From Flavobacterium cheongpyeongense (lineage in GTDB: Bacteria; Bacteroidota; Bacteroidia; Flavobacteriales; Flavobacteriaceae): a DNA stretch of 64,000 nucleotides. A model generated the notes under the pieces. It was not told the DNA's origin and made no database searches. It worked only from the letters and a program-made list of their open reading frames with translations. The stretch is from NCBI RefSeq assembly GCF_003202435.1, contig NZ_QJHK01000002.1, forward strand, positions 124,001-188,000, read 5' to 3'. This document shows, one piece after another, positions 57,053 through 64,000 of this stretch. Position 1 is the first letter of the stretch. Each line of letters opens with the position of its first letter. Made by a program: the position numbers and the translations under genes.

Positions 57053-58966
57053 TTAAATTTTACCTTCAAAAGGCGAAGCAGGTAAATTTTCCTTATTGTA
57101 TAAATTAGCCTCCGAAGGATTGTCAGCCCATGCGTATCTCACTTTCATTGGATTTGGAATTGAACCACTCCAAACAATAATTTTATCGTTTAAAATTTTA
57201 GCATTTGCCCAAACATATTTTCCATCGGTACCAGCGATAGCGAAACCTTTTAAAACAGCGTTATTTTTTGGTATTAATCCGCTTCCGATATCTGAAAAAC
57301 TTAGAATTAACTTATTTTGCTCTCTCTTCATGGATTGAAAAAGCGGGCCAGATGAAACCAATTTTTTTTCTCCATAAACCATTTTTCTTGCCTGTAAAGC
57401 CAGCCTGTGCCCTACATCATATTTATTTAAAGGATGAATGTCATTCCATTCGCCTGCATCTATTATTACTGCCATCGCAGTATTAGGAACAGATAACGTA
57501 TTTTTTTGCTGCTGTCTTAGTTCTGCCCAATTGCTTTCAACCGGTTCTGCCTTAGTCTCCATATAATTAGCAAGCTGCACATATAAAAAAGGAAAATCAC
57601 CCTGTTTCCATTCTGTTCTCCAATTACTAATTAATGTTTTCATTAAAGCTGAATATTCTACCGGATTTTTGGTACTTGATTCACCCTGATACCAAAGGAC
57701 ACCTTTGATTGCAAAGTTTTTCAGTGGGGCAATCATGGCATTATAAAGTCCAACGGGTTTCCATCGGATAAAAGTTTGTGATGGTAAAGGACGCATTTTT
57801 GTTCCTAATTTATATTTCCATAAACCGCTTAAATCTATCGAATCATTTCCACTTACTAATTGATATTCCTTATCCATAACAAAACCTCCCTTGCCTGAGT
57901 TGTTTATTACACGAATGACCATTTCGTTTTTTCCTTCTTTTAAAATATTGGATTTAAAAGTATATTTTCTGGGCGGATACAGATAGGAAGTAGTTCCTAC
58001 GAAATGACCGTTTACAAAAACAGAATCGGCATCTACAATTCGTCCTAAAGTAAGTTTAACCGTGTTCTCCTTAACTTTTGAAATTTTAAATTCTTTTCGG
58101 AACCAGACGGCTCCGTTTACATTTCCCAATTTATTATCTGCCCAATAACCCGGAACATCCATCGTATTCCAGTCAGCATCATTCAATTCTGGATTTGACC
58201 ATTTGTTCTTTAAACCTTCATCCGTTTTATTCAGTAACTGGTACCATTCATTATTGATTTTTTTATCATTTGATTCAATTTGAGCAATCAGATTTTTATC
58301 CTTAAATCTTTGATATTCGTGATAGAATTCCGGAAACTTTTTAATTCCTTCCTCATTTATCCAGGATTCAGCAGGAGAACCTCCCAAAGCAGCATTAATC
58401 AATCCGATTGGAATTTTATACTTTTCATAAATTTCATTAGCAAAAAAATACCCCACAGCTGAAAATTGCAGAATATTAGCCGGAGTCACTGAAACCCAAT
58501 GACCTGAAGAAAAATCAGTGTTCTCCTTTTCGAAATCATATTGATCTGGTACTAAAAATTGTCTGATATCTTGGTTATGTGCATTTGCAATTATTTTACT
58601 GTATTTGTCCTTAACACGCTCCATTGGAAGTTCCATATTAGATTGTCCCGAGCAAATCCAGACATCGCCAAAAAGGATGTTTTTTAAAGTAATGGTATTA
58701 CTTGCTTTAAAAACCATTGTATAAGGTCCGCCAGCTTTTTGTGAAGGCAGCATAATTGTCCATTTTCCGTCTTCAGCAGTAATTGTTTTGTAACTTTTAT
58801 GATTAAAGGTTAATTCGATTTTTTCATTGGCAGCAGCCCAGCCCCAAATTTTCACTTTGATATTACGCTGTAAAATCATGCCGTCACTTATTAATCTGGG
58901 CAATTTTATTTGAGAATTCATTGCCAGGCTAGCGAATAATGCAATCAGCAATACTGTCTTTTTCAT
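57053..58966 (-). CDS. Sialate O-acetylesterase-family SGNH esterase
   Basis: The 637-aa protein has a signal peptide (ending near SLAMNS) and the SASA-family layout: SGNH block I CSGQSNMELPM (catalytic Ser near 107), INAALGGSPAESW, a GH2-like sugar-binding insert (about 230-380, WFRKEFKISKV and VFVNGHFVGTTS), WYQGESSTKN, and the Asp/His pair in GEWNDIHPLNK (near 508). In xylan PULs, enzymes of this group remove acetyl groups from xylo-oligosaccharides. It closes a minus-strand cluster 20 bp after the GH35 gene and is probably periplasmic. Confidence 0.9.
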   Translation of the reverse strand: MKKTVLLIALFASLAMNSQIKLPRLISDGMILQRNIKVKIWGWAAANEKIELTFNHKSYKTITAEDGKWTIMLPSQKAGGPYTMVFKASNTITLKNILFGDVWICSGQSNMELPMERVKDKYSKIIANAHNQDIRQFLVPDQYDFEKENTDFSSGHWVSVTPANILQFSAVGYFFANEIYEKYKIPIGLINAALGGSPAESWINEEGIKKFPEFYHEYQRFKDKNLIAQIESNDKKINNEWYQLLNKTDEGLKNKWSNPELNDADWNTMDVPGYWADNKLGNVNGAVWFRKEFKISKVKENTVKLTLGRIVDADSVFVNGHFVGTTSYLYPPRKYTFKSNILKEGKNEMVIRVINNSGKGGFVMDKEYQLVSGNDSIDLSGLWKYKLGTKMRPLPSQTFIRWKPVGLYNAMIAPLKNFAIKGVLWYQGESSTKNPVEYSALMKTLISNWRTEWKQGDFPFLYVQLANYMETKAEPVESNWAELRQQQKNTLSVPNTAMAVIIDAGEWNDIHPLNKYDVGHRLALQARKMVYGEKKLVSSGPLFQSMKREQNKLILSFSDIGSGLIPKNNAVLKGFAIAGTDGKYVWANAKILNDKIIVWSGSIPNPMKVRYAWADNPSEANLYNKENLPASPFEGKI

Positions 58967-58986
58967 CTTAAAATTATGGATTTAAA

Positions 58987-60642
58987 TTATTCATAAGTAT
59001 ACAGTTTTAGCTTTTGAATTTCATAATCACCCACCGAAATTCTAAGATGTCTTCCCTGATGAGTCTGATCTCCATTAAAATGTCTGATTGTTTTCCAAAC
59101 GTCATTTTCAAATATTCCCTGATCAGTTTTTAAAATTCCGGCGTTAAGTTCCATACTTTTTAAAGGTTTAAAAGTCACTACAATTCCGGATCCGGCAATA
59201 TAAAACTCATTCGGAGCGATTTCTATAATGATGGCGCTGGACATTGGCCAGACATCTGCTTTTGCTCCATCAGACCAATTTAAGGTATAATCATGCTTAA
59301 ATGTAAACTCGAAATTACCCAGTTTAATTACCTGTAATTGATTTTCTTTATCTAATAAAACTCCGTCAATTTTTCCTTGCCCTTTGTTGGCTTCGATAAC
59401 AGGTGTTAATTGTTTAACCAGATTATAAATTTTGCCAAGAGGTTCTTTTTTAGCATCAACAATAGATTCTATCGAGAAAGGCGAAAAACCAATGGCTTCA
59501 TAATGTCCAATAGCATATAGTCCTTTAAATGGAGCGCTTTCGTCAAAGCGATGCTCCGGAATAAAAAGCGGATCTCCCAGACGGGTAAACAAATCATTCC
59601 AATGCTTAAACAAAGGATTATAAAAATCCGGTGAGAGTAAATCAATTGAAGTTCCTGCGGCTTTCCAAATATCCATTAAATGTGGCAATGGTCCTGCACT
59701 AGGATATTCGCCCGGTTTTTTTTCAGGGGCATTTAAGGCTGCATTAACAAATAATGGTATGTCATAGGTTTCTTTTCCGGCTTTGGCTATTTTATTGGTG
59801 AATTTTGCAAAATACCACGCCATGAAAATTTCATCTGTCTGCAATCCTTTTCCAAATACCTGATTCCAGTTTCCTGAGGTTTTAAAACCATTTTTTTTCC
59901 AGACCTCAAAAAATTCCGGCACTAATTTTTCTTTGTTTTTTTGCATGTGTAGCATTAATTCATCAGGTATAGGCTTATTGAAAGCTTCGTTTGCCAATAC
60001 ACAATAATCCCTTGCTGTAGGCAGCATTCCAATTTCATTTTCTACCTGAACCATAATTACCGTTTGCTCCTTTTGATCAAAATCTTTAATGTGTCTCATT
60101 AGTTCCTGAAAAGCTTTTAAATCGGCTTCTAAATTATTTTCGCTGAAAGGCGTCAGAATTTCATGGCTTTTGTTTTTTTCATCTTTAACCCTGGGAAATT
60201 TTTTCTGATTTAATTTGACCCATTCCGGAACATGACTTGACATACTGTTTTTCCAGGATCCAAACCATAGAAATACCAATTTTAAATTTTCTTTCCTGGC
60301 TCTTATAATTAAATCATCTACTAATGAAAAATCAAATTTTCCTTCCTGGGGTTCTATAAGCTCCCAATAAACAGGGGTTAATACTGTATTTAGGTTCATA
60401 TCAGTCAGTTTAGACCAAATTGATTCCATACTTTCCATGCTGGTTGCAGAAGAATTTCCTAATTCTCCTCCGCGGATAAGAAATGGCTTACTATTGACAA
60501 TTAGCTGCGTTTTATTGCCTTTTTTTTGAAGAAATGGAATTTTATTCTGCGTAAATCCAAATTGAATTACCAGGAAACCTAATAAAATAAACCTGCTTTT
60601 TTTAAAATTAAACATTCTGTCTTTTTTAATATTAAAAATCAT
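58987..60642 (-). CDS. GH35-type beta-galactosidase with DUF5597-like C-terminus
   Basis: The 551-aa protein shows a GH35 TIM barrel: NLNTVLTPVYWELIEPQEGK, the acid/base in VQVENEIGML (near 200), and the nucleophile in PLFIPEHRFDE (Glu near 363). The C-terminal part (about 430-551) resembles DUF5597, which is typical of a GH35 subgroup of plant-cell-wall-degrading bacteria. The signal peptide fits best if translation starts at Met10 (60615), since the 9 residues before it add no hydrophobic core. It probably trims galactose or a related sugar from xylan or xyloglucan side chains. Confidence 0.85.
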   Translation of the reverse strand: MIFNIKKDRMFNFKKSRFILLGFLVIQFGFTQNKIPFLQKKGNKTQLIVNSKPFLIRGGELGNSSATSMESMESIWSKLTDMNLNTVLTPVYWELIEPQEGKFDFSLVDDLIIRARKENLKLVFLWFGSWKNSMSSHVPEWVKLNQKKFPRVKDEKNKSHEILTPFSENNLEADLKAFQELMRHIKDFDQKEQTVIMVQVENEIGMLPTARDYCVLANEAFNKPIPDELMLHMQKNKEKLVPEFFEVWKKNGFKTSGNWNQVFGKGLQTDEIFMAWYFAKFTNKIAKAGKETYDIPLFVNAALNAPEKKPGEYPSAGPLPHLMDIWKAAGTSIDLLSPDFYNPLFKHWNDLFTRLGDPLFIPEHRFDESAPFKGLYAIGHYEAIGFSPFSIESIVDAKKEPLGKIYNLVKQLTPVIEANKGQGKIDGVLLDKENQLQVIKLGNFEFTFKHDYTLNWSDGAKADVWPMSSAIIIEIAPNEFYIAGSGIVVTFKPLKSMELNAGILKTDQGIFENDVWKTIRHFNGDQTHQGRHLRISVGDYEIQKLKLYTYE

Positions 60643-60682
60643 TTTTCAATTTCACTTTAAAAATCAAATATTTAAAAATAAC

Positions 60683-60729
60683 GAATCCATATCAAAACCT
60701 CAAATCAATTGAGATTTTAATACGGATTC
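60683..60729 (-). terminator. Hairpin after GH10
   Basis: An interrupted inverted repeat (GAATCC...GGATTC, with ATA.CAAAA.CTCAA paired inside) lies 18 bp past the GH10 stop and before GH35 (gap 104 bp). It may separate the GH10 transcript from the GH35-esterase pair. Confidence 0.55.
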
Positions 60730-60746
60730 ATTATAATAATACAAAT

Positions 60747-62948
60747 TTAAGGTTGCAGTTCGCCTGAAAAGTCTTTACTCACATCTTTTCCTGCAAGACC
60801 GTCAGCTACACCTTTATAGGCATGTTTACGTTTATAGCTGGCATCCCATACGTTTGGAGATTCATCAGGCAACCAATATTCATGTTCTTGTTCGTTATCA
60901 GATACCCCCCAAATGGTTATTCCATATTGTTGAGCGGCTGGAATGTATTTTTTGTATGAATCAATAACATACTGGTACATTGCAGACTGATCTGCTAATT
61001 GTACAGGTGTTGGACTCTTTGTTCCCAAACGAATATCAAGCTCAGAGATTTTTATTAGTTTTCCTGAAGCCGCTAATTTTTGAAACATCTGATCAATTTT
61101 GGCTTTATCAGTTGTTAAAGAAATATGCATTTGGGTTCCAATCCCATCAACAGTAGCTCCTTGGCTTTCAATGTATTTAACATACTCAATTAATCCGTCA
61201 CATTTATCAAGTCTTGATTCTAAATTATAGTCGTTTATAAATAATTTATCTGTAGAATTACCATATTGACGTGCTAATTTAAACGCTTTTACCGCATAAT
61301 CTTTTCCTAGATATTTTACCCAGTAAAATTCATCATTTGCCATATTAGTAACAACACCGTCACGTAAACTTCCATCTTCTTTTACTGGTTCGTTTACTAC
61401 ATCCCAGGCATGAACATCATTTTTAAAATGCGTCATCATTTTTGAAATCCAGTCAGTCATGGCCGCATCGATCAGTTGTGTTTTTTCTGCATCTGTTTTT
61501 TCTATGGTAACTGGTCCTGTTGCACCTGAGGAAGCGTCTGCTGCTACAATCACAATATCATCAATGTATAAAGTAGCCGCAGTCTCACCAAAGTCAAAAA
61601 TGAATTTTGTACGATCAGCAGTTGAAGGTTTTAATGTTCTGGTAACCTGTGTCCATGAAGTTCCAACTGCAATGCCTGAGTAATAATCGCCTGCATAAGA
61701 AGCATTTTGCAACTCAACCTGTAATGTTGCGTTTACAGATGATTTAATCCAAAAAGTACATGTATATTCTTTATCTTTAGTTAAAGCAGAAGCAAAAGTA
61801 TAAACTTGTTGAGCACTATAATTATTTGCTGCTGTTGGATTTGTTAATACCATAGCATAACCGCCATTATGTCCCTCTCCATTAGCAGAAACAGAACGTG
61901 TTGAGCTATTTCCGTAACCAGACCACGGCGATAAAGTATTTCCTTCAAAATTACCATTAGAAATTAGATTTGTAACTGCCGGAGCAGCATCTAAATCAAC
62001 CACATTAAGAGTATTTATATCAATCAAATAGGTAACATTTGGTAAATATCCTAAATCTAAATTGAACTGGAAGCTGGTAGCTCCTGAAGCGAAATCACCG
62101 GGAGCTAGTTTAATCTTTACCTGCTTCCATGCTGATGTTGTTGAAAATGCTTCTGTCCATGATCCACCAGTAGCAAACCAATCTTTCCAGGGATACATAT
62201 TGGTCAAACTTGAGTTGAAAGAGACACGCCCCTTACCTGTTACATCTGATTTTATGAAAAAAGAAACTTCATAATTATGATTGCTCACAATTGGAACAGC
62301 TGGTGACGTTAATTGCAAATTATAAGCTTGTGATGAAGTCGCACTTGAAATTAATTTTATGGCCTTTGAGGTACTCGTTAATCCGGCGGCATCAACAATT
62401 GAAATTCCTGCACCAGGATTATTTCTTGACCAACTGCTAAAAGTACCATCTTTTAATCCGGTAATATTTAATGTATTTGTACCACTCGAACCTGGAATAA
62501 TAGTTGGAGCCAATAATCCGTTTAAGTAACTCGCATTATTATTGGAATGCCAAACCAATGTATGTCCATAAATGGATAAACCTGCATTTTTAGTTTCTGT
62601 TACAAATTTATCCATCGTTGCAAAATCAATGCTTCCGTTTGATTTTACCATCGCTCCGTGTTTCATTTCGTAACCTGGAACTACTTCATCAAAATTTGCA
62701 TTAACAATACTTCTGTAAGTTTCGTCTTCTAAATACAAACTAACCCCAATCCCGTTTCCTAAATTAAAAGTAGAATAATTTTTAAGAGGTTCGTATCTCG
62801 TAATTTTTTCAGCTAATTCTAAAGGCAATTCTGATGATGCAATTTCACCATGCCCTTCAACTTTTTTCCATTCCATCAGATTATCATCACATGATGTCAA
62901 TATCATTAAAGATGAAGCAATTATTGGTATTATATATTTATATTTCAT
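60747..62948 (-). CDS. GH10 endo-beta-1,4-xylanase with inserted carbohydrate-binding region
   Basis: A longer frame begins at 62981, but the Met at 62948 gives a clean lipoprotein signal (MKYKYIIP to LTSC) and avoids a 20-bp overlap with the preceding gene, so I prefer it (733 aa). The GH10 barrel is split: the first part (about 35-140, with YGHTLVWHSNN) is followed by a large insert with two beta-sandwich CBM4/9-like units (about 145-460). The rest of the barrel resumes with HAWDVVNEPVKEDG (acid/base Glu near 520) and KISELDIRLG (nucleophile Glu near 634). Such split GH10 xylanases are known from xylan PULs of gut and soil Bacteroidota and act at the cell surface. Confidence 0.92.
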   Translation of the reverse strand: MKYKYIIPIIASSLMILTSCDDNLMEWKKVEGHGEIASSELPLELAEKITRYEPLKNYSTFNLGNGIGVSLYLEDETYRSIVNANFDEVVPGYEMKHGAMVKSNGSIDFATMDKFVTETKNAGLSIYGHTLVWHSNNNASYLNGLLAPTIIPGSSGTNTLNITGLKDGTFSSWSRNNPGAGISIVDAAGLTSTSKAIKLISSATSSQAYNLQLTSPAVPIVSNHNYEVSFFIKSDVTGKGRVSFNSSLTNMYPWKDWFATGGSWTEAFSTTSAWKQVKIKLAPGDFASGATSFQFNLDLGYLPNVTYLIDINTLNVVDLDAAPAVTNLISNGNFEGNTLSPWSGYGNSSTRSVSANGEGHNGGYAMVLTNPTAANNYSAQQVYTFASALTKDKEYTCTFWIKSSVNATLQVELQNASYAGDYYSGIAVGTSWTQVTRTLKPSTADRTKFIFDFGETAATLYIDDIVIVAADASSGATGPVTIEKTDAEKTQLIDAAMTDWISKMMTHFKNDVHAWDVVNEPVKEDGSLRDGVVTNMANDEFYWVKYLGKDYAVKAFKLARQYGNSTDKLFINDYNLESRLDKCDGLIEYVKYIESQGATVDGIGTQMHISLTTDKAKIDQMFQKLAASGKLIKISELDIRLGTKSPTPVQLADQSAMYQYVIDSYKKYIPAAQQYGITIWGVSDNEQEHEYWLPDESPNVWDASYKRKHAYKGVADGLAGKDVSKDFSGELQP

Positions 62949-62961
62949 TTTACTATTATTT

Positions 62962-64000
62962 TTAGTTTGCAAAATCATCATAAACTGGTGTATCTAAAGA
63001 CACTATTCTCCAGTTATCAGTATAAACTTTTACCGTAGTTGGTTTTGAAGCAAATTCAACTGCGCTGTCGGTTCCCAAAACATCTTTCATTTTTACATCG
63101 GCATTTTCAAACCATATCCCAAAATTTTGATACGTTGCCGCTTCACGATATGCCAGTACAGTTTCGAAAGTGAAATCAGCTTTAGACCATTGATAAAATT
63201 TATTAAAAGGAATCGTAATCGTTACCCAGCCTGTTGTCTGAAAAGCAACTGATTTTCCGTCGATCAGCCAGGGAATATAATTATAAACACCTCCAGACCA
63301 GGCACCTCCGTTAAAATTATTAATAGTACATATTTTTAAGTAACCTGAATCTTTCCATGCATCGGGAACATAAATATCAAACTGAAATGCCACTTGATCT
63401 AGAGGAGTGTCTGCCGGAATATAAGGTGTTAATTGTGTTCTCCAATTGTCTACCCCTGTTCCTGCGGTCCAAACTTCTGTTGCTCTGGTTGTTGCAGCCG
63501 AAATGGAAGCAATACGATCTGGACGATGTGGTACATATTTCCCATGAGAAAGATTTGTTTGACCAATAGAAGCTGATCCCAGATCTGTTGGTGTAATCAT
63601 ACCAGGAATGGTTGAAGTACTCCAATACCCCTGAGTTCCGTTTCCGTCAAAATCTAAAATAATTCCTTTTTTAAAATTAAAATAAGCTGGAGAATAAACA
63701 CCACCATTTGAAGTTTGTACATATAATGAACCTCCAATATCCGAAACACCATTTGGCATAGCTACGGTAAAAAACTCACCATCTTCGTCAGAAGTAATAC
63801 CTGAAGTAACTTCAACATTTCCTGGAAAAATGACTTTGCTTACTTCTGTCAAACCAGATCCTTTAACAGTAATGGTTTCACCAACATTAGGCATTGTGTT
63901 TGAAACATTTGTAATTATTGGTTTTCCGGCACGAATCTCAAATGAATAAATTGTTTCGTTGTTATCATTTTCAAAACGAATTGTATTTCTAACTGAAGGA
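62962..64000 (-). CDS. IPT/TIG-domain surface glycan-binding protein, N-terminus outside window
   Basis: The frame is open to the right edge; a Met at 63894 is internal, since in-frame residues continue upstream (NETIYSFEIRAGKPIITNVS). It holds an IPT/TIG domain (GETITVKGSGLTEVSKVIFP), then a carbohydrate-binding beta-sandwich (FDFDGNGTQGYWSTSTIPG-like, LDFDGNGTQG as read) and a long C-terminal sandwich with WTAGTGVDNWR and WVTITIPFNKFYQW. Surface glycan-binding proteins of xylan PULs have this plan and lie between susD and GH10. It ends 13 bp before the preferred GH10 start. Confidence 0.85.
   Translation of the reverse strand, partial: PSVRNTIRFENDNNETIYSFEIRAGKPIITNVSNTMPNVGETITVKGSGLTEVSKVIFPGNVEVTSGITSDEDGEFFTVAMPNGVSDIGGSLYVQTSNGGVYSPAYFNFKKGIILDFDGNGTQGYWSTSTIPGMITPTDLGSASIGQTNLSHGKYVPHRPDRIASISAATTRATEVWTAGTGVDNWRTQLTPYIPADTPLDQVAFQFDIYVPDAWKDSGYLKICTINNFNGGAWSGGVYNYIPWLIDGKSVAFQTTGWVTITIPFNKFYQWSKADFTFETVLAYREAATYQNFGIWFENADVKMKDVLGTDSAVEFASKPTTVKVYTDNWRIVSLDTPVYDDFAN

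Noticed and set aside
62949..62981. Earlier GH10 start at 62981
   Set aside because: It would overlap the glycan-binding gene by 20 bp and put 11 charged or polar residues before a lipoprotein signal; the Met at 62948 is better.
63377..63625. 82-codon minus-strand frame inside the IPT/TIG gene
   Set aside because: It is a different frame of the same strand within a clear coding region and shows no homology.

Overview
The window is AT-rich DNA from a member of the Bacteroidota, most likely Flavobacterium or a close relative. The evidence is SusC/SusD pairs, a hybrid two-component regulator of the Bacteroides type, TAnnTTTG-like -7 promoter boxes, Bacteroidota-type Rhs proteins and many Sec or lipoprotein signals on glycan-degrading enzymes. 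No tRNA, rRNA or CRISPR array was seen.

Region 1 (1-28.7 kb, all minus strand) is a polysaccharide utilization locus (PUL). In transcription order it holds a GH89 alpha-N-acetylglucosaminidase, a NagB/PIG-L fusion, SusC, SusD, two GH92 alpha-mannosidases, a small secreted protein, an unassigned enzyme that looks like an alpha/alpha-toroid, a DUF4861 protein, a divergent GH28, a calcineurin-like phosphoesterase, the hybrid two-component sensor (HTCS), a myo-inositol oxygenase and a GH2 beta-galactosidase that runs off the left edge. Three promoters (before GH89, susC and the inositol oxygenase) share one architecture: a 21-bp-spaced direct repeat (GTCC[AG/AT]-type half sites) set exactly 22 bp from a -7-like box. 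This probably is the HTCS operator. It ties inositol oxidation to alpha-GlcNAc and alpha-mannose release and suggests an inositol-containing glycan (GIPC or GPI-like) as a target.

Region 2 (28.8-32 kb) is a junction. It holds the 5' remnant of a group II intron with a broken reverse transcriptase start, a cell-surface or tail-fibre-like protein with a C-terminal coiled coil, and a plus-strand SAM methyltransferase.

Region 3 (32-52.9 kb, minus strand) is an Rhs polymorphic toxin island: a 2021-aa SpvB/Rhs-like partner, a 194-aa linker protein, a 2918-aa Rhs with its toxin tip and immunity gene, then two orphan tip-plus-immunity cassettes. Each orphan begins with about 620 bp of nearly identical Rhs core and is bounded by a 104-bp repeat. 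One orphan is a barnase-like RNase with a barstar-like immunity protein; its presumed catalytic His appears to be Asn.

Region 4 (53.8-56.7 kb, plus strand) is a compact operon: thioredoxin-like protein, ApbE flavin transferase, DUF4266 lipoprotein, DUF3570 barrel protein.

Region 5 (57-64 kb, minus strand) is the distal part of a second PUL, directed at xylan: an IPT/TIG-domain surface glycan-binding protein (cut by the right edge), a GH10 xylanase with an inserted carbohydrate-binding region, a GH35-type enzyme and a sialate-O-acetylesterase-family esterase.
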